This document shows, piece after piece, positions 31,973-40,935 of a stretch of 64,000 bases of DNA. Source of the stretch: Lentzea sp. NEAU-D7 (GTDB taxonomy: Bacteria > Actinomycetota > Actinomycetes > Mycobacteriales > Pseudonocardiaceae). A program made the position numbers and the translations under genes. The notes below the pieces were generated by a model. That model did no database searches. It saw only the letters and a program-made list of their open reading frames with translations, and was not told the origin of the DNA. The first letter of the stretch is position 1, and the number at the start of each line of letters is the position of its first letter. Where the stretch lies: contig NZ_JAPJDL010000015.1 in NCBI RefSeq assembly GCF_026242055.1, positions 168,410 through 232,409 on the forward strand, given 5' to 3'.

Positions 31973-32449
31973 GTGCGGGTCCGCACCGACGACGAGGTCT
32001 ACCGGGTCGACGCCGTCTGGCTCGGTCCGCCCAAAGCGACTTTCCCCTGGCGCGCGCGATACGTCGCGTGGGGCGTCGGGATCGTCGTGTTCCTCGTCGT
32101 ACTCACGATCGAGCGCCAGATGGGCATCGGGTTCGGGTTCTTCTCGACCGCGTGGGCCCTCGTCGCGACGATCATCCTCACCCGGTTCATCACCCAGCGG
32201 ATCAGCCATGAGCGGCCCCTCACGGCCGTCATGTCGATGTGGGTCCGCGAGCTCACCGCACCTCGAGAGCGCACGGCCAGCACCGGTGGGGCGGCCAGCG
32301 CCGCCCGGATCCGGGTCAGTCCGCAGCGGCCTCGTCCCAAGTTGAGCAAGAAACAACAACGACGGGCGAGACAGCAGGCCCAGCCCCGCCGGACGTCAGA
32401 CAGCCGTAAGAAGGAGGTTCGCGGTGTTCGGACGCCGGCGAGACCGTGA
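31973..32449 (+). CDS. PrgI/VirB3-like membrane protein of the T4SS-like cluster
   Basis: 158 residues from GTG, three bases after the pilin-like gene. Two close membrane helices at about 28-70 (YVAWGVGIVVFLVVLTI and FSTAWALVATIILTRFI) joined by a short turn, then a long basic cytoplasmic tail with KLSKKQQRRARQQAQPRR. In the plasmid and ICE systems a PrgI/VirB3 protein with two helices lies directly before the VirB4 ATPase, as here. The end overlaps the virB4 start by 26 bases. The basic tail is longer than usual. Confidence 0.62.
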   Translation: MRVRTDDEVYRVDAVWLGPPKATFPWRARYVAWGVGIVVFLVVLTIERQMGIGFGFFSTAWALVATIILTRFITQRISHERPLTAVMSMWVRELTAPRERTASTGGAASAARIRVSPQRPRPKLSKKQQRRARQQAQPRRTSDSRKKEVRGVRTPARP

Positions 32450-35285
32450 CCGTCGCTCCGCCCAGCACATCGCCCAGCACGCCGCGGCCGACCCCCGCGA
32501 CCGCGACAGGGCCGCCTATTCGAAGCGCGGCCGCCGCCTGCCCGGCGAGCAGGCCGTGCCGAGCTACACGCCGTCGATCGCCGCGAGGAGCATCGACGGT
32601 CACCTGCTGCGCACCGGCCAGGAGGTCTACGCCTGGTACCGGCTCGCGCCGCAGCGCTGGTCGTTCCGCAGCGACTCGCAGCGCCAGGACCTGATCGCCG
32701 CCATCGCCGGGCAGTACGCCGAGCTGCAGGGCCGCTGGATGCACCTGCGGGTGACCACGAGGCCGTACCCCATCCGCATGTGGGCCGAGGCGCACGTGCA
32801 CAACGCCGTCAAGCGCCTGCCGGACACCCCCGGCACGCTGTCGTTCGACGACTACATGGTCGGCGAGCAGCAGCAGCTCATGGGCCGCTCGATGGCGGAG
32901 AAAGAGGTCTACCTGGGCGTTCAGGTGCAGACCCGCAACATGATGGACCGCGCGGTCGAACGCGCGGCCCCCGTGCTGCGCAAGGTCTTCCCGGACGCCG
33001 TCGACGCCGAGCTCGTGGCGCTCGACTCCGAGGTCGAGCACCTCGACCAGGTCATCGGGTCCGCCGGTCTCGAAGGCCGTCCCGCGACGGCCGAGGAGAT
33101 GTCCTGGCTGATGCACAGGTCGTGCTCGCTGGGCCTGCCCGCGCCGCGCAACATGCCCGCCGTGCCCGGTGCCGCGTGGGAACCGGAGGACCTGGCGTCG
33201 TTCACCGACGCCGCGGACTTCCACCAGGAGCCCTACTCGCCGACGGTGACCGTGCGCGGCCGCACCGGCTCCAACGCGGGCATCAAGCGGCACGTCGCGG
33301 TCCTGACCGTCGGCCTCATGCACGGCCTGCAGATCCCCGAGGTCGACGACCCGTGGGTGCAGCGCGCGGACCGGCTGCCGGCGTCCGTCGAGTGGTCCGC
33401 CCGCATCTACGTGCGCAAACCCGAAGAGGTCTCGGGTGAGCTGTCGCGGCAGATGAGCAAGGTCCGCTCGCAGGTCCGCCACTACACCGACGAGCACGAG
33501 CTGGAACCGCCGCAGTCGCTGGCCCGCCAGGCCGGCCGCGTGCTGGAGATCGACGACGAGATGACGTCGGGCTTCACCGCACTGGGCACCCGGGTGCGCT
33601 CGTGGTGGCGCCTCGCCGTCTCCGGCCCGACCGAGCGCGAGGCCCTGCGCCTGGCCCAGTCGCTGCTGGAGCTGTACAAGCCGAAGGTCGCCATCGAGCA
33701 CCCCGAGGCCCAGTACGCGATCGCCCGCGAGTTCATCCCCGGCGAGCCGCTGTCCAGCGGTGCGTACCTGCGGCGCGGCAGCGTGCTGTGGGCCGCGTCC
33801 GCCGTCCCCACGGCCACGGCCGAGGTCGGTGACCGGCGCGGCATCCTGCTCGGCGAGACCGTCACGGCCACCCGCCGCCCGGTCGCGTGGGACCCGTGGA
33901 TGGCGCAGGAGCTCCGGGACGCCTCGGGCCTGACGGCGATGGTCGCGGGCCTGGGCGCCGGCAAGTCGTTCCTCGGCGGCGGCATGGTCTACAAGACCCT
34001 GCGGGCCGGCGCGCACTGGACGCTGCTCGACCCGTCCGGTCCGCTGTCCGCGCTGTGCGAACTGCCGGAGCTGCGGCCCTACGCGCGTCCGATCAACCTG
34101 CTCAACGCCCAGCCCGGCATCCTCAACCCGTACCGGGTGGTCGCCGAGCCGATGATCGAGCACTTCCTCGACGAGGACGACCCGGAACGGGCCTGGCGCC
34201 GGGAGAAGGCCCTCTCGGCCGCGACCCGCCGCCGTCTCGTGCTGGACGTGCTCACCGGCCTGCTGCCGTACGAGGTCGCGCGCCTGCCGCAGACGCGCAT
34301 CGTGCTGCTGCGCGCGGTCCGCACGGTCGGTGGCCGCTTCGACGCCCACCCCGGTCTCGTCTTCGAGGCGCTGCGCCGGGACGCGTCCGAGCACCACGAG
34401 CACGCTGTCGTCGTCGCGGACTTCCTCGACGAGATGCGCGAGCGCATGTCGTTGCTGATCCCCGAGGAGAACCTCGACCCGTACAACGAGGTGCGCGACG
34501 ACCGCCTCACCGTCCTCACCATGGCCGGCCTCAACCTGCCGAAGGACGGCGTCGGCCGCGAGCACTGGACGGACGCGGAGTCGCTCGGCGTCGAGATGCT
34601 GAACCTCGCCGCCTGGCTCACCCAGCGCTCGATCTACGAGAAGCCGAAGGACCAGCGCAAGGGCGTCTGGATCGACGAGGCGTTCTTCCTCTCCGAGGTC
34701 CCGACCGGCCGCGTGCTGATGAACCGCTTCGCGCGCGACTCGCGCAAGTGGAACGTCCGCGTGCTGCTCTCGTCGCAGATCCCCGCCGACTTCCTGAAGA
34801 TCCAGGGCTTCGTGACGCTGCTCGACTCGGTCTTCGTCGGCCGGCTCGACGACGACTCGGCGCAGGCGGACGCGCTGCGGCTGCTCAAGGTGCCGATCGG
34901 CGCCGGGTACGAGCAGGTCATCGCCTCGCTCGGCCGCCGTCCCGGTGGCGAGCGCAACGCGACCGAACGCGACCGCGCGCCGCGGCAGTTCATCTTCGGC
35001 GACGGCGCCGGTGGTGTGGAGCGGATCCGCATCGACTTCAGCGGCCCGCACCTGGAGCACCTGCGCAACGCCCTCGACACGACCCCCGATGCCAAGCGCG
35101 ACAACGGCAAGGGCGAGCTCGTGCCGGTGGACGACCCCAACGCGGCCCCGCAGCCGCCCGCCTACGTGCCCGACGAGATCGACGACGAACTGGCGGCGGA
35201 CATGGAACTAGGCCTGACGGAGGAAGAGGCCCAGCTGGTGGGCCACGGTGACGGCACCAACCGCCGCCGGGACGGCGGCGCATGA
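32424..35285 (+). CDS. VirB4-like type IV secretion ATPase
   Basis: 953 residues from GTG 32424 with AAGGAGG upstream. VirB4 ATPases power the T4SS channel. The N-terminal half (1-480) is an alpha/beta docking part with a SCO-like conserved start. The C-terminal half is a RecA-like motor with Walker A GLGAGKS (509-515), Walker B KGVWIDEA (D751, E752) and LLSSQIPADF (switch region). Motifs are complete. The VirD4-type coupling ATPase of conjugation would have an N-terminal membrane anchor, which is absent. Overlaps the VirB6-like gene (ATGA). Confidence 0.9.
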   Translation: MFGRRRDRDRRSAQHIAQHAAADPRDRDRAAYSKRGRRLPGEQAVPSYTPSIAARSIDGHLLRTGQEVYAWYRLAPQRWSFRSDSQRQDLIAAIAGQYAELQGRWMHLRVTTRPYPIRMWAEAHVHNAVKRLPDTPGTLSFDDYMVGEQQQLMGRSMAEKEVYLGVQVQTRNMMDRAVERAAPVLRKVFPDAVDAELVALDSEVEHLDQVIGSAGLEGRPATAEEMSWLMHRSCSLGLPAPRNMPAVPGAAWEPEDLASFTDAADFHQEPYSPTVTVRGRTGSNAGIKRHVAVLTVGLMHGLQIPEVDDPWVQRADRLPASVEWSARIYVRKPEEVSGELSRQMSKVRSQVRHYTDEHELEPPQSLARQAGRVLEIDDEMTSGFTALGTRVRSWWRLAVSGPTEREALRLAQSLLELYKPKVAIEHPEAQYAIAREFIPGEPLSSGAYLRRGSVLWAASAVPTATAEVGDRRGILLGETVTATRRPVAWDPWMAQELRDASGLTAMVAGLGAGKSFLGGGMVYKTLRAGAHWTLLDPSGPLSALCELPELRPYARPINLLNAQPGILNPYRVVAEPMIEHFLDEDDPERAWRREKALSAATRRRLVLDVLTGLLPYEVARLPQTRIVLLRAVRTVGGRFDAHPGLVFEALRRDASEHHEHAVVVADFLDEMRERMSLLIPEENLDPYNEVRDDRLTVLTMAGLNLPKDGVGREHWTDAESLGVEMLNLAAWLTQRSIYEKPKDQRKGVWIDEAFFLSEVPTGRVLMNRFARDSRKWNVRVLLSSQIPADFLKIQGFVTLLDSVFVGRLDDDSAQADALRLLKVPIGAGYEQVIASLGRRPGGERNATERDRAPRQFIFGDGAGGVERIRIDFSGPHLEHLRNALDTTPDAKRDNGKGELVPVDDPNAAPQPPAYVPDEIDDELAADMELGLTEEEAQLVGHGDGTNRRRDGGA

Positions 35286-37147
35286 CGGCGCTGACGATCG
35301 TGCTCGCGATCGCCGCCTTGCTCTGGGCAAGGCGGAGGTTCGCGCTGCGCGCGTCAGCACGCACCAGGTCGGTCGGCCTCGTCGCGGCCATCCTGGCGTT
35401 GCAGGTGGTCATGGGTGCCCCGATGGCGCACGCCCAATCCTGTGGCGAGGCACCGAACCCGGAACGGCCGGGCGCCGGCATGGTCGGCGCGCTCGACCCG
35501 CCCGTCGGCAACGGCCTGCCCGGCTCGCCGTACCTCGACTACGGCTACGCGGGCATGGTCTGGCACAACTACCAGGCCAAGTGCGGTGTCCTGCCGGACG
35601 CCAACGCCACGCTCGACACGTGGGCGGGCAACGAGCTCTTCAGCATCGGCAAGAACATCGTCGGCGCCACGAACGCGCTGCATTACACGGTGATGGGCCG
35701 CGGCCTGCTCGTGCCGCTGGACGACGCCGTGAAGAACGGCGTGCAGAAGGTCTACGACAACGTCTACCTGCGCTGGTTCGGCCTGGTGGCGCTGCTCCTC
35801 GCGATCCTGATGTTCCGGCAGATCTGGACGGGCGACTTCGCCACGATCTCCAAACGCGGGCTCTGGGCGCTCGCGGCCATGTGGCTGGCGACGTCCACAT
35901 TGGCCTTGCCGCAGTTCTACAACCTCCTCGACAACACGCTGGTCTCCAAGACATCGGAGATCCAGGCGGGGTTCATCGAGGCGCCTGAAGAACAAGGCAC
36001 GCTCCACGTACTACCGACGAAACTGCACGACGCCGTCGTCTACCAGAGCTGGCTGCGCGGCGCGTTCGGCACGCCGGAGGCACCGCAGGCCGCCGAGTAC
36101 GGCCCGCGGATCCTGAAGGCGCAGGCGTGGACGACGGCCGAGATCGCCGAGGGCAAGGACGCCGACCAGGCCGCCCTGGACGCCAAGAAGGCCGAGTGGA
36201 AGGCCCTGGAGGCCCAGCTCGGCACCGCCAAGGGCTACTTCGACGGCGCCGACGGCAGCCGCACCGGCGCCGGTTTCCTGGCGCTGCTGCAGTCCGTCGC
36301 GTTCTCGCTGTTCCAGCTGTTCGCGAAGGCCGCGGTGCTGCTGGCCCAGCTGCTGCTGCGCATCCTGACGCTCGCCGGGCCGCTCATCGGCCTGGTCGCG
36401 CTGCTGCACCACGACCTGCTGCGCAAGGTCGCCCGCGCGGCCGCCGTGACGATCTTCAACGTGCTGATCCTCGCGGTCCTCGCGGGTGTGCACGCGTTGC
36501 TGCTGCAGGCGATCTTCAACGCGACCGGGCTCTCGCTGCTGACGCGCACGTTGCTCGGCCTGATGCTGACACTCGTGTGCTTCGTGATCGGCAAACCGCT
36601 GCGCCGCATGTGGCAGATGGTCGAGATGTCCGTCGGCTCGGCGAGCAACGTCCTGCCGATGAGCGGCGGCGTCTGGTCGAAGATGACGGGCCGCAAGAAG
36701 CAGGCGGGCCCGACGCCGCAGGACGAGTTCTGGGAGTCCGTGCGGGAGAACGAGACCGAGGGCGACGAGGTGCCGCAGCGCGGTCGCGGCCGGGTGCGCC
36801 CGGAGGCGTCCAACCCGGTCATGGCGACGGCGCAGCGGCTCGACCGCGACTCCGTGCCGGGCCAGATCGTGAGCGGTGGCGACTCGTCGTCGGTGCGAGC
36901 GGGCGCGCTGCCCGCGGGATCGGGTCCGGCGGCGCTGCCGGCCGCCCGGTCGCGCGTGGTGGACAGCCCCACGGTCACCGACCGGCAGTGGGACAGGGTC
37001 GACGACGCGGTGCTCGTGCCGTCGCGGTCCAGCGCCTACTCCGCACCGGTGCAGGAACCTCGCAGGGCGGAGACGGAAGTGGTGGCAGGGCGTCCAGTGC
37101 ACGTGATCTACCGGCCTTCGCGCGGCTTCGAAGTCAGGGACAACTGA
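35282..37147 (+). CDS. VirB6/TrbL-like multi-pass membrane protein
   Basis: 621 residues. An initial helix is followed by a signal-like stretch (VGLVAAILALQVVMGAPMAHA, then QSCGE), a roughly 110-residue extracytoplasmic domain with WHNYQAKCGVLPDANATLD, two helices near 165-215, a charged loop, and a strongly hydrophobic region at 335-435. The tail from about 450 is polar and disordered (GRKKQAG, many Pro/Ser/Arg). This is the TrbL/VirB6 arrangement of Gram-positive systems, forming the membrane channel. It starts within the virB4 stop and is followed 12 bp later by the VirB8-like gene. Confidence 0.82.
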   Translation: MTALTIVLAIAALLWARRRFALRASARTRSVGLVAAILALQVVMGAPMAHAQSCGEAPNPERPGAGMVGALDPPVGNGLPGSPYLDYGYAGMVWHNYQAKCGVLPDANATLDTWAGNELFSIGKNIVGATNALHYTVMGRGLLVPLDDAVKNGVQKVYDNVYLRWFGLVALLLAILMFRQIWTGDFATISKRGLWALAAMWLATSTLALPQFYNLLDNTLVSKTSEIQAGFIEAPEEQGTLHVLPTKLHDAVVYQSWLRGAFGTPEAPQAAEYGPRILKAQAWTTAEIAEGKDADQAALDAKKAEWKALEAQLGTAKGYFDGADGSRTGAGFLALLQSVAFSLFQLFAKAAVLLAQLLLRILTLAGPLIGLVALLHHDLLRKVARAAAVTIFNVLILAVLAGVHALLLQAIFNATGLSLLTRTLLGLMLTLVCFVIGKPLRRMWQMVEMSVGSASNVLPMSGGVWSKMTGRKKQAGPTPQDEFWESVRENETEGDEVPQRGRGRVRPEASNPVMATAQRLDRDSVPGQIVSGGDSSSVRAGALPAGSGPAALPAARSRVVDSPTVTDRQWDRVDDAVLVPSRSSAYSAPVQEPRRAETEVVAGRPVHVIYRPSRGFEVRDN

Positions 37148-37159
37148 AGGGAGGCGTAG

Positions 37160-37753
37160 GTGCCGATCCGTACCAACCGCGGCCGCGCCGCGGTCTACCG
37201 CAGGCTGTGGGGATGGCCGCTGCGTTCCCCGCGTCACCTGGCCGCCTCGATCATCATCTTCGTGGTGCTCGTGGTCGCGCTTGGCGTGATCATCCCAAGG
37301 GTGCTCGACCGCAAGCCGGTCGACCCGTCCGCGGCGAGCCCGTCCTCGACGTCGTCGCAGGGCACCCAGGTCGGCCAGCTGCCGTCGAGCGGCACCTCGC
37401 TGCCGACCAAGGCGCCCGCACCGTCCAACTCGGCGAAGGCGGCACCGCCCGCGGCCGACGCGCAGCTCGTCGCCGAGCTGTGGGCGGAGAACTGGGTCAA
37501 GCCGCCACCCGGCAACGACGTCAGCAAGTGGCTCAAGCAGCTGGAGGAGTACACGACCCCCGAGTTCCTCGCGCAGATGGCCACGATCGACCCGAGGAAC
37601 GTCCCGACGTCGTTCGACAAGGTCAGGGCCGTGAAGTCGACGACGTCCTCCATCGACTTCGAGACCACCACCAGCATCGGCAAGGTGCGCATCACGGCGG
37701 TCAAGGCGCCGAACGGCGAGTGGCTCGTCAACAGCTACACGAAGGTGGACTGA
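37160..37753 (+). CDS. VirB8/TcpC-like single-pass protein
   Basis: 197 residues from GTG with GGGAGG upstream. One membrane helix at about 28-48 (LAASIIIFVVLVVALGVIIP), a Ser/Pro/Thr linker to about 95, and a small outer domain with LVAELWAENWVKPPPGND and VRITAVKAPNGEWLVNSYTK, an NTF2-like pattern as in VirB8/TcpC. Only one such domain is visible; TcpC has two. It lies between the VirB6-like and VirB1-like genes, the order seen in Tn916-type ICEs. Confidence 0.75.
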   Translation: MPIRTNRGRAAVYRRLWGWPLRSPRHLAASIIIFVVLVVALGVIIPRVLDRKPVDPSAASPSSTSSQGTQVGQLPSSGTSLPTKAPAPSNSAKAAPPAADAQLVAELWAENWVKPPPGNDVSKWLKQLEEYTTPEFLAQMATIDPRNVPTSFDKVRAVKSTTSSIDFETTTSIGKVRITAVKAPNGEWLVNSYTKVD

Positions 37754-37756
37754 GCC

Positions 37757-38758
37757 ATGCGCGTGCTGTTGCTGATCGGGGCGCTGGCGATGATCGTCGT
37801 GATCGCGGTCACGACGTCAGGCGTGTCGCAGGTCGTCAGCAATTCCACGAACCCCGCCGCGGGCGCGAACATGATGCGGATGAGCTGCAACGCGGCCATC
37901 GGCCCGTGGGACGCGGGCGGCGGCGACAAGGGCCGCCACGACGCGTCGCGTCTCAACGAGGAGCAGCGCAACATCGTCGCGCGCATCATCTCCATCGGCC
38001 AGGAGCGCAAGCTGCCGCCGCTCGCGTGGCAGATCGCGATCCAGGCCGGCATGACCGAGTCGGGCCTGCGCCCGTTGAACTACGGCGACCGCGACTCGCT
38101 CGGCATCTTCCAGATGCGTCCGTCGATGGGCTGGGGAACACCGGCCGAGGTCACCGACCCGACGTACGCGATCAACAAGTTCTACGACGTGCTGCTGAAG
38201 GTGCCGGACTGGGAGAACAGGCGGCCCGGTGACTCGGCGCAGGCCGTGGAGCGCTCGGCGTTCCCGGACCGGTACCACAACTGGGAGGCCATGGCGGCGT
38301 TCCTGCTGAGCGAGCTGGGCGCGGTCTCGGACCCGGCGGGCTGCGGCTCGGGCGCGGGGGAGTTCCTGCTGGCGTCGAACGCGGCGGGCATCGCCATCGG
38401 GTTCACCAAGGAGCAGCTGGGTGAGCCGTACCTGTGGGGCGGCAACGGCCCGGACGCGTGGGACTGCTCCGGCATCCTGGTCAAGGCGTTCGGCGCGGCC
38501 GGCGTGAGCATCCCGCGCGTCGCGAACGACCAGTACGAGAAGGGCGGCGCCCACCTCCCGGTGCGCGACGCCCAGGCAGGCGATCTGATCTTCTGGGCGA
38601 CGGACACGTCGAACCCCCGTACGGTGCACCACGTGGCCATGTACCTGGGCGGCGACGAGTACATCCACGCCCCCCAGACGGGTGATGTCGTGAAGATCAG
38701 CAAGATCAACTGGGACTATTACGAGTTGATGCCGCTGGCCGTCCGGCCGGGCGTGTAG
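37757..38758 (+). CDS. VirB1-like cell-wall hydrolase: lysozyme-like plus NlpC/P60 domain
   Basis: 333 residues. N-terminal membrane anchor or signal (VLLLIGALAMIVVIAVTTSG). Residues about 75-165 resemble a goose-type lysozyme/SLT domain with AIQAGMTESGLRPLNYGDRDSLGIFQMRP. Then an NlpC/P60 peptidase domain: YLWGGNGPDAWDCSGILVKAF with the catalytic Cys, and VHHVAMYLGGDEYIHAPQ with the catalytic His. The same two-domain wall hydrolase opens peptidoglycan in ICE Tn916 (Orf14) and related T4SS. Three bases follow the VirB8-like gene, so they are co-translated. Confidence 0.9.
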   Translation: MRVLLLIGALAMIVVIAVTTSGVSQVVSNSTNPAAGANMMRMSCNAAIGPWDAGGGDKGRHDASRLNEEQRNIVARIISIGQERKLPPLAWQIAIQAGMTESGLRPLNYGDRDSLGIFQMRPSMGWGTPAEVTDPTYAINKFYDVLLKVPDWENRRPGDSAQAVERSAFPDRYHNWEAMAAFLLSELGAVSDPAGCGSGAGEFLLASNAAGIAIGFTKEQLGEPYLWGGNGPDAWDCSGILVKAFGAAGVSIPRVANDQYEKGGAHLPVRDAQAGDLIFWATDTSNPRTVHHVAMYLGGDEYIHAPQTGDVVKISKINWDYYELMPLAVRPGV

Positions 38759-38776
38759 ATCGCGGGGAGGCGCTCC

Positions 38777-39250
38777 ATGTTCAACCACGACCCCATCCCG
38801 AGGCCTTCCGGACCGCCCGCGTCGAGCACACCAGTGCGTGACTACATGGCGGCCGGAGCACCGGGAGTCTCTGCCGACTACGTGGTGATCCCACGGGCTC
38901 TGGCCGAGGCCATGCCGCTGCCGTTCCAGCAGCACCTCGTGCACCTGCTCGCGGACTTCCACCGCACCTACGGCCACCTGAAGTGGCCGGTGTACCGGGT
39001 GGTGCCGTCGCGCTACGAGAAGCTCGCCGACCTCGACGAGGAACAGCTGGCCGAGGTGGGCGCCATCATGGAGATCGACTCCGACGGCTCCCTCGTCTAC
39101 CGCGACCGTTCCGGACGTAAGATCGAGAACGCCGAAGACCGCACGGTGCTGGTCTCGTGTTTGGACCCGATCCCGTCGGAGTACGCCAACGCCAACCAGT
39201 CCACGCCGCCGCGGGGATTCCCGGCGCCTTTGGGAGGCGAACGCGTATGA
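38777..39250 (+). CDS. Hypothetical cytoplasmic protein of T4SS-like cluster
   Basis: 157 residues, GGGAGG ahead of the ATG. Hydrophilic, with a Pro-rich start (PIPRPSGPPASSTP) and an alpha/beta core: YVVIPRALAEAMPLPFQQHL, DFHRTYGHLKWPVYRVVPS and EIDSDGSLVYRDRSGRKIENAEDRT. No signal or membrane helix. It is co-directional with the secretion genes (18 bp gap) and overlaps the following small gene (ATGA), so it is likely part of the same transcription unit, perhaps a substrate or accessory factor. No family recognised. Confidence 0.65.
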   Translation: MFNHDPIPRPSGPPASSTPVRDYMAAGAPGVSADYVVIPRALAEAMPLPFQQHLVHLLADFHRTYGHLKWPVYRVVPSRYEKLADLDEEQLAEVGAIMEIDSDGSLVYRDRSGRKIENAEDRTVLVSCLDPIPSEYANANQSTPPRGFPAPLGGERV

Positions 39251-39441
39251 GTGACAGCAGCGGTTGGTACTTCTGCCTGACCCACCAGACCGTGGAGCAG
39301 GGCAAGGGCTGCAAGGGCCCGGACCGGATGGGCCCGTACCCGGACGAGGCCACCGCGGCTCGTGCTCTGGAGATCGCCCGCGAACGGACCAAGGCCGCGG
39401 ACGAGTCCGACAAGAAGTGGCGCGGCGACGACGAGGACTGA
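39247..39441 (+). CDS. Small SPOR-annotated protein
   Basis: 64 residues; the ATG overlaps the stop of the previous gene (ATGA). The stretch SGWYFCLTHQTVEQGKGCKGPDRMGPYPDEATAARALEIA is typical of a small actinobacterial family often labelled SPOR-domain protein, with two cysteines that could bind metal. The tail is acidic. Found widely, so its link to the secretion cluster may be only positional. Confidence 0.75.
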   Translation: MSDSSGWYFCLTHQTVEQGKGCKGPDRMGPYPDEATAARALEIARERTKAADESDKKWRGDDED

Positions 39442-39453
39442 CTCGTCGGTACA

Positions 39454-39459
39454 TAGGCT
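39454..39459 (+). promoter_or_regulatory. -10 element of RNB ribonuclease gene, leaderless start
   Basis: TAGGCT followed by six bases and the GTG at 39466. The upstream in-frame GTG at 39460 would begin inside the -10/start gap, so the second GTG is chosen. Identical to the jetD arrangement. Confidence 0.55.
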
Positions 39460-39465
39460 GTGCGG

Positions 39466-40875
39466 GTGGCTTCCCTGGTGATCCGCACGGGTCGTGCGGA
39501 CGTGTCCTTCGACGGCATCCGCACCGAGTTCGGTCTGCCCTCTTCCTTCGACGCGGCCGTGCTCGCCGAGGCCGAGGCGGCGGTCTCCCGTTCCCCGGGA
39601 GACCGCCCCGACCTCACCTCGCTGCCCCTGGTGACGATCGACCCGCCCGGCGCCAAGGACCTGGACCAGGCGCTGTGCGTGCTGAAGTCCGGTGACGGCT
39701 TCGTCGTGCACTACGCGATCGCCGACCTGGGCCTGTTCGTGACGCCCGGCGGTCCGCTGGACCTGGAGGTCCGGCGCCGCGGCCAGACCCTGTACCTGCC
39801 CGACGGCAACGTTCCCCTGCACCCCACCGTGCTCTCCGAGGGTGCGGCGTCGCTGCTGCCCGGTGTCGTGCGTCCCGCGGTGCTGTGGACGTTCACCTGC
39901 GGCGCCGACGGTGTCCCCACAGCTGTCGAGGTGCGCCGGGCGATGGTGCGGTCGACGGCCCAGTTCGACTACGAGTCGGTGCAGAGGTCGTTCGACGCGG
40001 GCGATCCGCACCCGTCGGTGGCGGCGCTGGCCGAGTTCGGGCCGTTGCGGCGGGCGCTGGCCCTGCGGCGCGGAGCGATCGAGCTGCAGCTGCCCGAGCA
40101 GGAGATCGAGACCGACGGCGACGGCTGGCAGCTGGTCATCCGGCCCCGCGCCGAGGTGGACTCGTGGAACGCGGAGATCTCGCTGATGACCGGCATGGCC
40201 GCCGCGTCGATCATGCTGGAGGCCCGCGTGGGCGTCCTGCGCACGCTGCCCGACCCGGACGCCGCCGCCGTGGCCACGCTGCGGAAGTCCGCTGCGGCGC
40301 TGAAGGTGGCGTGGCCCGCCGACCTGTCGCCGGGGGCGTTCCTGGCCGGTCTGGACGCTTCCCGGCCGGAGTCGCTGGCGTTGTTCACCGACGCCACGCG
40401 GCTGCTGCGCGGTGCGGGCTACTCGGCGTTCAACGGGTCCGTTCCCGAGCTCGTGACGCACGCGGGTGTCGCGGCCCCGTACACCCACGTCACCGCACCC
40501 CTGCGCCGCCTGGTCGACCGCTTCGCCACCGAGGTGTGCCTGGCGGTCACGGCCGGGCAGGAGCTGCCGGCCTGGCTGGCCGAGGCCCTGCCGCTGCTGC
40601 CGGCGCTGATGGGGTCGTCCGACTCGCTCGCCTCGAAGGTGGAACGGGCGTCGCTCGACCAGGTCGAGGCGTGGGTGCTGGCCGGCCGCGTCGGGCAGGA
40701 GTTCGACGCCGTCGTGCTGCGGTCCGGGGACGACGAGGCCGAGGTGTTCGTGTCCGCGCCGCCGATCCTCGCCAAGTGCTCCGGCAGGCGCCTCCCGGAA
40801 GGCGAGTCGATCCGCGTGCGCCTGGCCGAGGCGGATCCGGCCGAACGCCGGGTGCGCTTCGAGCACGCGCGCTGA
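39466..40875 (+). CDS. RNB-domain ribonuclease (RNase II/R family)
   Basis: 469 residues. Central RNB catalytic domain with LVTIDPPGAKDLDQALCV, where the acidic residues of PxxxKDLDQA bind magnesium, YAIADLGLFV, and the later GAGYSAFNGSVPELVTHAGVAAPYTHVTAPLRRLVD. It degrades RNA 3' to 5'. The cold-shock and S1 RNA-binding domains of RNase R/II are reduced, giving a short form common in actinobacteria. The leaderless GTG start sets it apart from the T4SS-like cluster. Confidence 0.92.
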   Translation: MASLVIRTGRADVSFDGIRTEFGLPSSFDAAVLAEAEAAVSRSPGDRPDLTSLPLVTIDPPGAKDLDQALCVLKSGDGFVVHYAIADLGLFVTPGGPLDLEVRRRGQTLYLPDGNVPLHPTVLSEGAASLLPGVVRPAVLWTFTCGADGVPTAVEVRRAMVRSTAQFDYESVQRSFDAGDPHPSVAALAEFGPLRRALALRRGAIELQLPEQEIETDGDGWQLVIRPRAEVDSWNAEISLMTGMAAASIMLEARVGVLRTLPDPDAAAVATLRKSAAALKVAWPADLSPGAFLAGLDASRPESLALFTDATRLLRGAGYSAFNGSVPELVTHAGVAAPYTHVTAPLRRLVDRFATEVCLAVTAGQELPAWLAEALPLLPALMGSSDSLASKVERASLDQVEAWVLAGRVGQEFDAVVLRSGDDEAEVFVSAPPILAKCSGRRLPEGESIRVRLAEADPAERRVRFEHAR

Positions 40876-40935
40876 GAAGCGGGCGAAGGTCACGTTGGGC
40901 AGCCCGCGTCCGGCAGGTCGTGTGAAGATGCAGGG

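Noticed and set aside
32316..35060. Long minus-strand frame antisense to the VirB4-like gene
   Set aside because: Antisense shadow; no recognisable domains, while the plus-strand frame has full Walker motifs.
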